A stretch of 64,000 nucleotides of DNA from Terriglobia bacterium (GCA_020073645.1 JAIQET010000005.1:1-64000); one strand, 5' to 3'; shown: positions 17,058-26,690, numbered from the stretch's first letter. Notes: generated by a model not told the origin, from the sequence alone. Program-made: numbers and translations.

Positions 17058-17516
17058 ATGAGCCTGATTGAACAGATACAGAAGCACATCACCGAAGCCA
17101 TGAAGGCGCGGGATGAACAGCGGCTGTCTTGCCTGCGCATGGTCAAGACTGCGCTCAAGAACCGCGAGATCGAGAAGATGGCCCCGCTCGACGACAAGGA
17201 AGCCCAGCAGGTGCTCAGCACCCTGATCAAGCAGCGCAAGGAGTCCATCGAGCAGTTCACCAAAGGCGGCCGCCAGGAGATGGCGGACAAAGAAGCCGCC
17301 GAGATCAAGCTGATCGAAGCTTACTTGCCCAAGGCGGCTGGGGAAGAAGAAATTGTCGCCGGAGTGAAGGCTGTGATCGCCGAGATGGGCTCGCCCACGA
17401 TGAAAGAAATGGGCACGGTGATGAAGAATGCCATGGCGCGATTTTCGGCGGCGGGGATGCGGGTGGATGGGAAGATGGTCAGCGAAGTGGTGAAGCGGGA
17501 GTTAGCAGGGAAGTAG
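17058..17516 (+). CDS. yqeY: GatB/YqeY domain protein
   Basis: 152 residues, the normal length of free-standing YqeY proteins, which resemble the tail domain of GatB (tRNA-binding region of the Asp/Glu-tRNA amidotransferase). Family features present: MKARDEQRLSCLRMVKTALK, IKQRKESIEQFTKGGRQEMA, and the C-terminal GTVMKNAMARFSAAGMRVDG. The ATG at 17058 is chosen because homology starts at MSLIEQIQ. Its biochemical role is not established in the family. Confidence 0.93.
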   Translation: MSLIEQIQKHITEAMKARDEQRLSCLRMVKTALKNREIEKMAPLDDKEAQQVLSTLIKQRKESIEQFTKGGRQEMADKEAAEIKLIEAYLPKAAGEEEIVAGVKAVIAEMGSPTMKEMGTVMKNAMARFSAAGMRVDGKMVSEVVKRELAGK

Positions 17517-17619
17517 CATCAACCACGTAGGGGAAGACGCCTTGGCTCTCTGGTCGAGCGAAGTTCGATAGCGGTTCGGATTAGGTATTCTAGCCTCCCA
17601 CCAGCGGAGGGATGCATAG

Positions 17620-18408
17620 ATGGCAGGTCCGGTCGGTATCTGCGCCCTCTGTCTCCAGAAGCGACGACTTAGGGACAGTCATCTGTTTCCCGCTGCCATT
17701 TTGCGACTTCTGCGTGATAGTGAGTTCACGAATCCAAATCCGTACATCATGTCTCTCGATTACGTCGGACAGTCGTCGGCGCAAGCGAAGCAATACCTTC
17801 TATGCCACGACTGTGAGCAACAGTTCAATCGGAACGGCGAAAAATGGGTTTCAGTAAACTGCTATCACGCCCAGAGGAAGACTTTCCAATTGGGGGAGCT
17901 GATCGAGTTAGCACAGCCGATTCTGTCCGGTACGCAAGGGGCAGCGTATGACGCATCGCGGATTCCAGAAATTGCGATTGATAAGCTCGTTTACTTCGGG
18001 GCAAGTGTGGTCTGGCGGGCATCGCTGAAGCCGTGGCGGGTTCAAAAGGAAGTGTACAGTCCCATTGATGTCGCGCCCAAGTACCAGGAAGCACTAAGGC
18101 TCTTCTTGCTTGGTTCCGCGCCGTTTCCTCAAAACGCAGCCTCAATCGTGTACTTAATCTCCTCAGCAGTTCCGCCATCGGTGGTTGTATTTCCGGAATC
18201 CTTGGACGAAGCTTCAGCACGGATCACGTGCCGCTTCTACATCCCTGGCCTTTGGTTCTTTCTCCTCTTGGGGGACGACATCACCAGTGCTGACCGAAGC
18301 ATGTGCATTCTAAGATCGCCCTGTCATCCGATATGTCTTTATGTGGGCGCAGATGCACTTCCGTGGCAAGTCAGCTACAGCCTCTATATGAACAAGCGGG
18401 AGTTGTAG
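17620..18408 (+). CDS. Orphan Cys2/His protein, HNH-like arrangement
   Basis: 262 residues. The N-terminus has C8-x2-C11, then SH at 20-21 (RLRDSHLFPAAILRLL), then C62-x2-C65 in LLCHDCEQQFNRNGEKWV. The order CxxC, SHxxP, CxxC is seen in zinc-binding HNH-like proteins of unknown function, but the classical HNH asparagine/histidine trio is not evident. The remaining 190 residues are unrecognised. Codon use is visibly more relaxed (more A/T third positions) than in neighbouring housekeeping genes, which suggests transfer. It sits alone between yqeY and rsmI. Confidence 0.65.
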   Translation: MAGPVGICALCLQKRRLRDSHLFPAAILRLLRDSEFTNPNPYIMSLDYVGQSSAQAKQYLLCHDCEQQFNRNGEKWVSVNCYHAQRKTFQLGELIELAQPILSGTQGAAYDASRIPEIAIDKLVYFGASVVWRASLKPWRVQKEVYSPIDVAPKYQEALRLFLLGSAPFPQNAASIVYLISSAVPPSVVVFPESLDEASARITCRFYIPGLWFFLLLGDDITSADRSMCILRSPCHPICLYVGADALPWQVSYSLYMNKREL

Positions 18409-18414
18409 CACTGT

Positions 18415-19326
18415 TTACTTGCTCCTTTGCAACTCCCGGTACGCCTCACTCTTCGAAATCCTCATCTCTTTTGCGACTTTCTTCAGCGCGGCTTTTTCGT
18501 CCAGTTTCTCTGCTGCCATGATCTCTTGAAGCCGCTGGCGAATCGCTGGACGGGCGAGGGCGCCCGTCCCCACACGAGCCTCTCCTTCGTCCGCTTTGCC
18601 GATCAGCAGCGTGATCTCGCCCTTGATCTCGCCGCGTGACTTCAGTGTTTCCAGCACCTCACCAGCCCGCCCGCGTAAGAACTCTTCATGAATCTTGGTC
18701 ACTTCGCGGGCAATCACCACGTGCCTCTCCGCGCCTAGAATCTCGACAATGTCTTCCACGGCTTCCATCACCCGGTGCGGGGCTTCGTAGAAGACCTGGG
18801 TTCGCGGCGAGTCTTTGACGCTTTCCAGCATCTGCCTTCGCTGGCCGCTTTTGGCGGGGAGGAATCCGCTGAAGCGGAAAGAGTCTGTGGGCAGGCCGCT
18901 GGCCGCGAGGGCGCACAGGAACGCCGAGGCGCCGGGGATGGGTACGACCGGCACGTGATGGCGGATGGCGAGCGCGATCAGACGGAATCCGGGGTCGGAG
19001 ATGCCGGGCATGCCGGCGTCGCTTACCAGGGCAATGCGCGAGCCCTGCTCCAGTTCGAGCACCAGCTCCGGGGCGCGGGTCATCTCGTTGTGCTCGTGGT
19101 AGCTGGTGGTGCGGGTGGTGATGCCGTAGTGGTTGAGCAGCTTTTGGGTCTGGCGGGTGTCCTCGCAAGCGATTACGTCGGCTTCCTTGAGCACGCGCAG
19201 GGCGCGCAAGGTGATGTCTTCCAGGTTGCCGATGGGCGTGGCCACCAGGTAGAGAGTGGGGCCGGGAGCGAGCGCCTGGTTGGAGTTCGCGGCGGTTTGG
19301 GCCGGTTTCGTCTCTCCCGACTTCAT
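18415..19326 (-). CDS. rsmI: 16S rRNA (cytidine(1402)-2'-O)-methyltransferase
   Basis: A 303-residue tetrapyrrole-methylase-fold enzyme that methylates C1402 of 16S rRNA. Motifs: LYLVATPIGNLEDITLRAL, CEDTRQTQKLLNHYGI, LVSDAGMPGISDPG, and PIPGASAFLCALAASGLPT. A C-terminal helical extension (KLDEKAALKKVAKEMRISKS) is the usual RsmI tail. Start at ATG 19326 is accepted, although homology begins near residue 22 (GPTLYLVATP). It converges with the orphan gene, only six bases apart. Confidence 0.95.
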   Translation of the reverse strand: MKSGETKPAQTAANSNQALAPGPTLYLVATPIGNLEDITLRALRVLKEADVIACEDTRQTQKLLNHYGITTRTTSYHEHNEMTRAPELVLELEQGSRIALVSDAGMPGISDPGFRLIALAIRHHVPVVPIPGASAFLCALAASGLPTDSFRFSGFLPAKSGQRRQMLESVKDSPRTQVFYEAPHRVMEAVEDIVEILGAERHVVIAREVTKIHEEFLRGRAGEVLETLKSRGEIKGEITLLIGKADEGEARVGTGALARPAIRQRLQEIMAAEKLDEKAALKKVAKEMRISKSEAYRELQRSK

Positions 19327-19448
19327 GGCGCGAGTCTACCACCGCGGGTTGCCTCCGTACCCGGCTGGCAAATTGACGCGGTTCGGCGCGCACCCTAGAA
19401 TCGAAAGGAGCGAAGCGAGCGCGTTTTCCGCGGGTTTTCAGGACATCC

Positions 19449-19769
19449 ATGCCACTGTACGAGTACGAGTGCAAGAAGTGCCATCACCGCTTTGAGCGCA
19501 TCCAGAAATTTTCCGATCCCCACGTGAAGAAGTGCCCCGACTGCGGCGGTGCAGTCGAGCAGGTAATCTCCGCGCCCGCGGTGCAGTTCAAGGGTTCGGG
19601 ATGGTACGTCACCGACTACGGCAAGAACACCTCGCACACCCGCACTCCCAAGGATGGCGAATCAGCTTCCAAGAAAGAGGACGACTCGGCTTCCAAGAAG
19701 GAGGAAAAGACCAAGGCGGAGCGGAAACCGAAATCCGAAACTGCAAGAGAGAAACCCAAGAAGGACTAG
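19449..19769 (+). CDS. FmdB-family zinc-ribbon protein
   Basis: 106 residues: an N-terminal zinc ribbon MPLYEYECKKCHHRFE with C8/C11 and C29/C32, then a low-complexity tail rich in lysine, glutamate and serine from residue 60 on. Zinc-ribbon proteins of this family are annotated as putative regulatory proteins without an established role. The charged tail repeats SASKKE, a small internal duplication. Likely cytosolic. Confidence 0.88.
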   Translation: MPLYEYECKKCHHRFERIQKFSDPHVKKCPDCGGAVEQVISAPAVQFKGSGWYVTDYGKNTSHTRTPKDGESASKKEDDSASKKEEKTKAERKPKSETAREKPKKD

Positions 19770-19870
19770 AAGTCGCCCCCTGACGCCTGATTCCCGCCGT
19801 CCCCCCTTGAATCGTTTTCCTCTTCTCGGCATCCAAACAAGTCGCAATAGTCGTTATAACGAGGATTCCT

Positions 19871-20569
19871 ATGATAACCATTCGGCCGAGCAACGAACGC
19901 GGTGGTGGCGACTATGGGTGGCTCAATACTCACCACACCTTCTCTTTCGACCAGTACCATGACCAGCGCTTCATGGGGTTTCGCTCGCTGCGCGTGATCA
20001 ACGAGGACTGGGTGCAGCCTGGCCACGGCTTTCCCATGCACCCTCACCGGGACATGGAGATCATCACCTATCTACTGGAAGGGGCGCTGGAGCACAACGA
20101 CAGCATGGGCAACGGGTCCATCATCCGCCCCGGTGATGGGCAGCGCATGAGCGCGGGCCGCGGGGTGCGGCACAGCGAAGCCAACCCGTCGGAGACGGAG
20201 GCGGCACACCTGCTGCAGATCTGGATCCTGCCCAGCGAGCGCGGGCTGGAGCCCAGCTACGAGCAGAAAGCGTTTCCCGCCGAAGAGAAACGCGGCAAGC
20301 TGCGCCTGATTGCCGGGCCGGATGGCAAAGACGGATCGGTGACGATTCATCAGGACGCGCGGCTGTACGTCTCGCTGCTGTCTCCGGGCCAGCAGGTCCA
20401 GCACGATCTGGCGCCAGGCCGCTACGCCTGGTTGCAGGTGGCCAAGGGCGCGGTGGAGTTGAATGGAAAGCCGCTGAGCCAGGGAGACGGGGCGGCGGTG
20501 AGCGAAGAACAGAAGCTGACCGTCAAGGGGACCAAGGACGCTGAGATCCTGTTGTTCGATTTGGCGTAA
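19871..20569 (+). CDS. Pirin-family bicupin
   Basis: 232 residues with two cupin barrels. The metal ligands of pirins are present: H57 and H59 in FPMHPHRDMEIITYLLEG and H101 and E103 in GRGVRHSEANPS. Bacterial relatives such as YhhW have quercetinase activity in vitro; others act as regulators. The natural substrate is unknown. An FMN reductase gene follows 26 bases later on the same strand, suggesting a two-gene redox-related operon. Confidence 0.93.
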   Translation: MITIRPSNERGGGDYGWLNTHHTFSFDQYHDQRFMGFRSLRVINEDWVQPGHGFPMHPHRDMEIITYLLEGALEHNDSMGNGSIIRPGDGQRMSAGRGVRHSEANPSETEAAHLLQIWILPSERGLEPSYEQKAFPAEEKRGKLRLIAGPDGKDGSVTIHQDARLYVSLLSPGQQVQHDLAPGRYAWLQVAKGAVELNGKPLSQGDGAAVSEEQKLTVKGTKDAEILLFDLA

Positions 20570-20595
20570 TACTCTGAACCTCCACGAGGTGAGCG

Positions 20596-21207
20596 ATGGC
20601 AAACGAGGAGAGGGAAATCCGCATTGTCGTGATCAACGGCAGCGTGCGTCCCAACAATTACACCAGCATGGCTTCGGCGCTGGTGGTAGATGAGCTGAAA
20701 AAAGATCCGAAGGTCACGGTGCACGTCATTAACCCCTTGGAGTATCACTTGCCATTCCCCGGGATTGACCCCAATGCGCCGGGAACGAAGAGGCTCCAGG
20801 ACGAGGTGAAGAACGCAACGGCCGTGATCTTTGCCACGCCCGAGTATCACGGCAGCTTCAGCAGCATGACCAAGCTGGTGATCGAGAACCTGGGCTTCCC
20901 TTCGGTGCTGGCGGGAAAGCCGGTGGGCCTGCTCGGGGTTGCGGCGGGGAGCATCGGGGCCATCAAGTCGCTGGAGCACCTGCGTGGGGTCTGCTCGCAT
21001 ATCGGCGCGATCGTGCTGCCTTTGCCGATTTCGGTGGCGAACGTGCAGCGCGTGTTCGACGCTTCCGGTCATATTCTCGACCCTGCGGTTGAGAAGCTGA
21101 TTCGCAGCCTGGCTAAAAGCGTCATGGACTATCTCCACCAGAATGTTTGCCCGTCGGTGACGCTGGAGCGGTTGCTGCGGAGTGGGATTGCGGTAGTGGA
21201 AGCCTGA
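20596..21207 (+). CDS. NAD(P)H-dependent FMN reductase
   Basis: 203 residues with a flavodoxin-like fold. The phosphate-binding loop is INGSVRPNNYTSMA near the N-terminus, and the flavin-contacting loop is PEYHGSFSSMTKLVIENLG, as in ChrR/ArsH/YLR011w-type reductases. It reduces FMN or quinone-like acceptors with NAD(P)H. CGAGGTGAGCG is present before the ATG. Likely co-transcribed with the upstream pirin gene. The exact acceptor cannot be told from sequence. Confidence 0.9.
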   Translation: MANEEREIRIVVINGSVRPNNYTSMASALVVDELKKDPKVTVHVINPLEYHLPFPGIDPNAPGTKRLQDEVKNATAVIFATPEYHGSFSSMTKLVIENLGFPSVLAGKPVGLLGVAAGSIGAIKSLEHLRGVCSHIGAIVLPLPISVANVQRVFDASGHILDPAVEKLIRSLAKSVMDYLHQNVCPSVTLERLLRSGIAVVEA

Positions 21208-21335
21208 AGAGGCTGTGGAAAAACCTTTTCGACTGCAGCGATCCCCCAGCAGCTAAAGCCGCAGCTGGTCTTGCAGGACTCATCGCAGCGCTGAAGCGCT
21301 GCGCCACCCAAAACCATGTTTTTTTGCAGGCTGCG
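21207..21335. repeat. Palindromic repeat family P2
   Basis: CAGCAGCTAAAGCCGCAGCTGG followed by the core CGCAGCGCTGAAGCGCTGCG at 21284-21303 and CCACCC. It begins at the FMN reductase stop codon and fills the convergent gap to the kinase gene. The flanks GAAGAGGCTGTGGAAAAACC and TTTTTTTGCAGGCTG resemble the flanks of the P2 copies near 230-370. Confidence 0.75.
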
Positions 21336-21341
21336 AACTCG

Positions 21342-24300
21342 CTAACCTCGTGCCTTTGCGGCCTTTCTCGCGATTAGCCCGAAGCCTCGGGCGGTGGCGT
21401 CCTTCTCGAGTTCCTCCAGCTGAAGCACGCCCTTGCCGGACTTCTTCTCGATAGCGCCGAGCGTCAACCGGGCTTGCATCTGGGGATCGGCAGATCCGAT
21501 CTTCTTCGCTTGCGTGAGCACGCCGTTCAAAGCTGTGGCCGCATTGTGCAGATCGCCGGGATGTCCCGACGCCATCCGAACCCGTGCCGCCGCGATCTGC
21601 ACATCCAGTCGAGCCGCTAGTCGCTGGGTTTTCCTGGCCAGCGCTTCCGCGGGGCCAATCTGCTTCTGCGCCTCGCTTATCTTGCCCTGCGCTGCCAGCA
21701 ATTCCGCCAGCACGGCCCGCGCGACAGCCTCGCGATCAGGCGACTTCGGCGCCGGCACGAGCCCGCGCAGGGTGGCCTCGGCTTCCTCCAGTCGCCCTTC
21801 TTCCATCTCCAGTTTTGCCAACTGTAGCTGGTCATCGGCGGACGCGTCCTTTTCATCGAGTTCCCGGTGCAGCGCCAGCGTCTCTTCGTAACTCTTGCGG
21901 GCCGCTGCCAGGTCTCCCTGCCGCATTTGCACGGTTCCCAGGCCGGACAGCGCCACGGCCGATTCGTGCTTCTCCCCGCTCTCCCGCGATAAGGCGAGCC
22001 CTTGTTCGTAGTTGGACTTGGCTGCGGACAGATCCCCGGTCACGCAGAACACGTCCCCCAAACCCACCAGCGGATACGCCATCTTCCCTTTCTCGCCGGT
22101 TTTGCGAAAGACGGCCAGCGCTTCCTCATAGGCTGTTTTCGACCCGGCGGGATCACCCAACTGGAGGCCTACATCTCCCAGATTCACGAGAGCAGTTGCT
22201 ACCGCAGTGTCGGCCCCAATCTCCTGACCGATGGCGAGTGCTTCCTTAAACAGCTTTCTGCTTCCCGCCAGATCTCCCTCGGCGACCTGTAGCGCAGCAA
22301 TGTTGTTCAACGTGGCCGCAGTGTTGATCTTGTCTCCGGTGTCGCGGTAGATCGTGAGCGCCTGTTCTGAGAGCCTTCTTGCCGTCGTCAGATCTCCATG
22401 ATCTCCGACCAGGCTGGCGATGTTATCAAGCGCTCCAGCCAGTCCCCCCTGGTTTCCGATTTCGCGATCGAGTTGCGCAGCCTGCTCGTAGGCTTTCTTG
22501 CCGCCGGGCAGGTCTCCCAGCTCATACAAGGCATTGCCCATGCTGTTGAGCGCGCTGGCAGCCCCGTAGCGGTCTCCAGCGTCGACGAAGATACGCTGCG
22601 CCTCCTGACATGCCGGGATGGCCGCTTTCAGATCCCCAATATTGCGAAGCGCGGAACATTCGGCCAGTCGCGCCCGGGCGACCAGGAACCTGGCGCCCTG
22701 CTGCGTGGCTTTCGCCGCCACAGCCGCAGACAGGGTTTGTTCGCGCTTGAAGTCCGACAGATAGTGCGCCGCACGCGCCTCCGCCAGGTCGATGCGCAGG
22801 TCATCGCGCTGCGGCGAAGGTAGGGTCCGGAACCCGGCAATCGTGGCCTGCGCATCGTTCGCCTTACCAGCGAAGATCTGGAGATTGGCCAGCTTCAGCC
22901 CGTAGTCCAGGTTGTCGGGGGCAGAGTCGAAGAGCTCCTTATAGGTAGCGATGGCGCGGTCCAACTGGTTGTCGGCTTCGTAGTATTGACCCTCTACCCG
23001 CATGCGTTCCTGGCGGGAAAGATGAGCAGACAGAGAGAATGCCCGCTTGGCAGCCTCCAGCGCCTTGGCGTCATAGCCCAGAGTGCTCCAGGCGGCGGAG
23101 AGGGCCGCCCATGAAGCCGCATGGTTGGGATCGGCGGCCACTGCCTTCAGCAGCAGATCGCGCGCGCCAAGGGCATCGGTGTTGCGCAGTTTTGCCAGAC
23201 CCTCCGAGTACAGGCGAGCCGCCTCTGGACTGGAGGGAAGCGAGGCTCGCACGCTAGCGAACTGGGTCTCCGAAAGGCCACTCACTCCCAGCCGGGCGCG
23301 CAGCTCCGCACCTGCCTTGCTGACCAGCTCATCAAGTTGCGACTCCGCGCCCTTCTCAGAAACGGCGGCCAGGGTTTCACCCGCGTTGGTATCCTGCAAG
23401 CGCAGGTCAAGGCGGACCTGGTCCTTGCCGACTGGGATGTATGAACCGAGGATGACCAGGTCGGTCCCCAGGTTTTGCCGAATCCTGGTGAGCGTTTCTT
23501 TGCTGTAGCTGTCGGCATCGAGCAGCGCAAGGCTCATTTTCATCTGTACAACGCTCTCACCGGGAATGGTGCGCAACTGCTCGCCTTCCGAAAGCTCGGT
23601 AGTGAGCATTTCCGAGAGCGCAGTCGAGAACCAGGCCAGTTCCGGTTTGCCAGAGAGATTCTTGAAACCCAGCACTGCCACCGAGCGGCGTGGCTTGATG
23701 GCGCCTACTCCCATTGCGGCGGGCTGGGGGCGGCGGTGGAGTGCGAAGTACCCTCCCAGCGCGAGAGCCGCCAATACGAGGACGGTTCCCGCTGCTTGCA
23801 GAACTCGCGACACCTTGCGGCTGCGTTTGGCGAGCGGGGAAACGCCGGCCGTCAGGCGCTCCAGATCGACATCCAACTCCCGCACCGTTTGGTAACGCAG
23901 AGCAGGATCTTTGTCGAGCGCCTTGAGGATGACACTCTCGAGTCCGGGAGAAACCTGCGGGTTCAATTGGCGGGGTGGTTCCGGATTGCGGCTGAGAATG
24001 GCGTTGATAAGCAGAGGCCCGTTAGTCTCGGGAAAGGGGCGTTGGCCGGTGGACATTTCGTAGAGCACAGCCCCGGTTGCCCAGATGTCGCTGCGTGCAT
24101 CGGATACTTCACCGCGCAACTGTTCCGGCGCCATGTAGGGCAGCGTGCCGGAAACTTCTTGCGACTGCGTCATGGTGGCCGTGAGCCCGAGGCCGCCAGC
24201 CCGTGGCATGAATTGCGCCAGGCCAAAGTCAAGAATCTTCAAGCGTCCATCAGGAGTCAGGCGCAAGTTGGCAGGCTTCAGATCGCGATGGACAATCCCT

Positions 24301-24674
24301 TGTTCGTGAGCGGCGGTCAACCCCTGCGCCAGCTGTATCCCCAGACCAATGACCTCCTTGGCGGGAAGAGCGCCCCCGCTCAGTCGGTGATCGAGCGTCT
24401 CCCCGGGGATGTATTCGGTGACCAGGAAATCGGTGCCGTCGTGGTTGCCGAATTCATACACGGTGGCAACGTTGGGATGGTTTAGCCGAGCCAGCGACAG
24501 GGCTTCCTTGCGAAAACGACGGTGGGCAGTCTCCTCCGCGAGTATGCCGGTGGGGAGTACCTTGATGGCTACGTCGCGTTCCAGTTGCTCGTCGCGGGCG
24601 CGGTATACCACACCCATTCCGCCTGCGCCGATCTGCTCGAGAACGCGGTAATGAGAGATCGTAGCGCCGACCAT
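21342..24674 (-). CDS. Serine/threonine protein kinase with transmembrane segment and TPR array
   Basis: 1110 residues. The N-terminal Hanks-type kinase (about 8-275) is intact: glycine loop GAGGMGVVY (17-25), K38 in VAIK, HRD (129-131) in VHRDLKPANL, DFG (149-151), and MAPEQLRG. A membrane helix at 291-312 separates it from a region (about 330-460) resembling a TolB/FlgO-like component (VAVLGFKNLSGK, LVILGSYIPV). About a dozen TPRs then fill 480-1090. The C-terminal part should be outside the cytoplasmic membrane. This architecture is common in Acidobacteriota and Myxococcota and probably assembles protein partners in response to envelope signals. It is divergent from a DUF4440-like gene. 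Confidence 0.93.
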   Translation of the reverse strand: MVGATISHYRVLEQIGAGGMGVVYRARDEQLERDVAIKVLPTGILAEETAHRRFRKEALSLARLNHPNVATVYEFGNHDGTDFLVTEYIPGETLDHRLSGGALPAKEVIGLGIQLAQGLTAAHEQGIVHRDLKPANLRLTPDGRLKILDFGLAQFMPRAGGLGLTATMTQSQEVSGTLPYMAPEQLRGEVSDARSDIWATGAVLYEMSTGQRPFPETNGPLLINAILSRNPEPPRQLNPQVSPGLESVILKALDKDPALRYQTVRELDVDLERLTAGVSPLAKRSRKVSRVLQAAGTVLVLAALALGGYFALHRRPQPAAMGVGAIKPRRSVAVLGFKNLSGKPELAWFSTALSEMLTTELSEGEQLRTIPGESVVQMKMSLALLDADSYSKETLTRIRQNLGTDLVILGSYIPVGKDQVRLDLRLQDTNAGETLAAVSEKGAESQLDELVSKAGAELRARLGVSGLSETQFASVRASLPSSPEAARLYSEGLAKLRNTDALGARDLLLKAVAADPNHAASWAALSAAWSTLGYDAKALEAAKRAFSLSAHLSRQERMRVEGQYYEADNQLDRAIATYKELFDSAPDNLDYGLKLANLQIFAGKANDAQATIAGFRTLPSPQRDDLRIDLAEARAAHYLSDFKREQTLSAAVAAKATQQGARFLVARARLAECSALRNIGDLKAAIPACQEAQRIFVDAGDRYGAASALNSMGNALYELGDLPGGKKAYEQAAQLDREIGNQGGLAGALDNIASLVGDHGDLTTARRLSEQALTIYRDTGDKINTAATLNNIAALQVAEGDLAGSRKLFKEALAIGQEIGADTAVATALVNLGDVGLQLGDPAGSKTAYEEALAVFRKTGEKGKMAYPLVGLGDVFCVTGDLSAAKSNYEQGLALSRESGEKHESAVALSGLGTVQMRQGDLAAARKSYEETLALHRELDEKDASADDQLQLAKLEMEEGRLEEAEATLRGLVPAPKSPDREAVARAVLAELLAAQGKISEAQKQIGPAEALARKTQRLAARLDVQIAAARVRMASGHPGDLHNAATALNGVLTQAKKIGSADPQMQARLTLGAIEKKSGKGVLQLEELEKDATARGFGLIARKAAKARG

Positions 24675-24779
24675 GCCGGAGATCGCCTCTTTACGCGCTG
24701 AATGTATGCTGAACGGCTGCTCGCGTCAAACCAAACCGGACCATTTTGGGTCGCCTACTGGCCGACGTAAAATGCTCGG

Positions 24780-25505
24780 ATGATCATCATCCCGTTTCTT
24801 ATCGTTGTCGCACTCCAAGTTGCCCCCACTCCACCGAATCAAGCCGCAGAACTGCTGCGCACCAAGGACCAGATGCTTCTGGATGCCATCGCACCGGGGG
24901 ACCGCAAGGTCTGGGAGCAGGCGCTGGCTGCCGATGCCGTCTACGTCGACGAGAACGGTACCGTCATGGACCGCACCGAATTCCTCAAGCAACTCGATCC
25001 CCTGCCCGCCGGCGCTTCCGGGAGTATTCAGATCGCGTCCTACTCTGCGCACATTTCAGGAGACTTGGCCACTGTGGTTCACACGGATGATGAGCAGGAG
25101 AATTACCACGGCCAGATGCTCTACGCCCGCTATCTTATGACGGAGACGTGGCGGCGTGAGGCAGGGGAGTGGAAGCTCTATCTTGTGCACGCGTATGCGG
25201 TGCTCAAAGACCCTCCGGCCATATCGCTACCTGCCGAAGCCCTGCAGCAGTACGTGGGCCGCTACGTGGGTGGCGCCGATCTGGTCTACATCATTCAATG
25301 GGAAGGAAAACAACTCATCGGCGGCCGGCAGGGGGGATCCATGAAACCTGTGCTGGTTGAGGTGCGGGACGTGCTTTTCGTCCCCGGCCAGCCGCGAATC
25401 AGAAAGATTTTTCAGCGGGATGCCACCGGCAGCATCACGGGATTCGTAGACCGGCGGGAGAGTTGGGACCTGGTTTGGCACCGCGACCGTTCCGGGACTC
25501 CCTGA
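24780..25505 (+). CDS. Exported protein with SnoaL/DUF4440-like (NTF2-fold) domain
   Basis: 241 residues with a short hydrophobic N-terminus (MIIIPFLIVVALQVA) acting as signal peptide or anchor. Residues 20-140 look like a DUF4440/NTF2-like domain: LLDAIAPGDRKVWEQALAAD, YVDENGTVMDRTEFL, and TETWRREAGEWKLYLVHA. The C-terminal 90 residues resemble the beta-rich DUF3471-type tail that often follows such domains. No catalytic function is assigned. It is divergent from the kinase gene. Confidence 0.78.
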   Translation: MIIIPFLIVVALQVAPTPPNQAAELLRTKDQMLLDAIAPGDRKVWEQALAADAVYVDENGTVMDRTEFLKQLDPLPAGASGSIQIASYSAHISGDLATVVHTDDEQENYHGQMLYARYLMTETWRREAGEWKLYLVHAYAVLKDPPAISLPAEALQQYVGRYVGGADLVYIIQWEGKQLIGGRQGGSMKPVLVEVRDVLFVPGQPRIRKIFQRDATGSITGFVDRRESWDLVWHRDRSGTP

Positions 25506-25543
25506 AGCTGGTTAGTGGCGATGCGTATCCAAGGGCCCTAACT

Positions 25544-26659
25544 TCACTTCCCACAATACTTCTCATACTGTTCACTGATGTAGCTGTCAGTCATGCCGGC
25601 GATGTAGTCGCAAACCACGCGGGGCAGCGGTTCCTGCCGGGCTTTCTCCCGGTAGCTGTAGGGCAACTGGTCCGGCTGTTTGGTCCAGAGGGTGAAGAGT
25701 TCGCCGATGATCCGCTCGGCGTCGTTCTTTTCCGGGTCGAGGGCGGCGCTGAAATAGAGCCGGGAGTAGAGAAAGTCTTTGGTTTCGCGCCGGGCCTGCT
25801 CCACCGTTGCGCTGAAAGCCACCAGTCGCTCCGGACAGGTGCGCACATCCTCCAGGCGCTTGATTCCGGCGGCCACAATTTGCGCCTGGGTGTTAAGGAT
25901 CAAGTCCCCCACCAGGAGGTCGAGCATGCGCTTGATGGCCTCGTTGAACTTCAGCTTTTCGATCGCGTCGGGATAAGTCTGGTCGGCTTCGTGATAGAAG
26001 CGGCCGAAAACGGGAACCCCCTGCCGGATCTCGTCGAGCGAGAGCAAGTGGGCTTCGTACCCGTCGTCGAGGTCGGCAGTGTTGTAGGCGATTTCATCCG
26101 TCAGGTCGATGAGTTGGGCTTCGAGCGGAGGGCGTTGGTCGAGCAGGTATTCCTCCAGTTCCGGAAACTGGCTGGCGGGGTAGTCGCGGGAGTGCTTGAC
26201 GATGCCTTCGCGAACTTCGAAGGTCAGGTTGAGTCCGCGAAACGCCGCATAACGCAGCTCGAAGTCTTCCACGATGCGCAGGGCGTGCAGGTTATGGTCG
26301 AAGAAGAGGCCGTGCTCGCGCATGGCCGCGTCGAGCGCCTTTTCGCCGGCATGGCCGAAGGGTGGGTGGCCGACATCGTGGGCGAGGGCCAGGGCCTCGA
26401 CCAGGTCCACGTTCAGACCGAGTTGCGCGGCGACGGTGCGCGCAATCTGTGACACTTCGATGGTGTGAGTCAGGCGATTGCGGAAATGATCAGAGAAGCG
26501 GCGAGTGAAAACCTGGGTCTTGTCCTCGAGGCGGCGAAACGCCCGCGAATGGATGACCCGATCACGGTCCCGCTGGAAGTCGTTACGGTAGGGATGCGGG
26601 GGCTCGGGAAAACGGCGTCCGCGGGATTCCTCCACCCGCACCGCGTAGTCGGCGAGCAT
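25544..26659 (-). CDS. dgt: dGTPase-like HD-domain triphosphohydrolase
   Basis: 371 residues. The HD phosphohydrolase site is evident: H65 in NRLTHTIEVSQIAR, HD at 94-95 in ALAHDVGHPPFGH, and the distal D in LIDLTDEIAYNTADLDD. The opening RNDFQRDRDRVIHSRAFRRL is the deoxynucleotide-binding signature of the dGTPase-like family. It hydrolyses dNTPs to nucleoside and tripolyphosphate. Length fits the short (about 370-450) subfamily. Converges with the DUF4440-like gene. Confidence 0.93.
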   Translation of the reverse strand: MLADYAVRVEESRGRRFPEPPHPYRNDFQRDRDRVIHSRAFRRLEDKTQVFTRRFSDHFRNRLTHTIEVSQIARTVAAQLGLNVDLVEALALAHDVGHPPFGHAGEKALDAAMREHGLFFDHNLHALRIVEDFELRYAAFRGLNLTFEVREGIVKHSRDYPASQFPELEEYLLDQRPPLEAQLIDLTDEIAYNTADLDDGYEAHLLSLDEIRQGVPVFGRFYHEADQTYPDAIEKLKFNEAIKRMLDLLVGDLILNTQAQIVAAGIKRLEDVRTCPERLVAFSATVEQARRETKDFLYSRLYFSAALDPEKNDAERIIGELFTLWTKQPDQLPYSYREKARQEPLPRVVCDYIAGMTDSYISEQYEKYCGK

Positions 26660-26690
26660 GGGAGAAGTTTAGCACTGCGGAGCAACCGGC

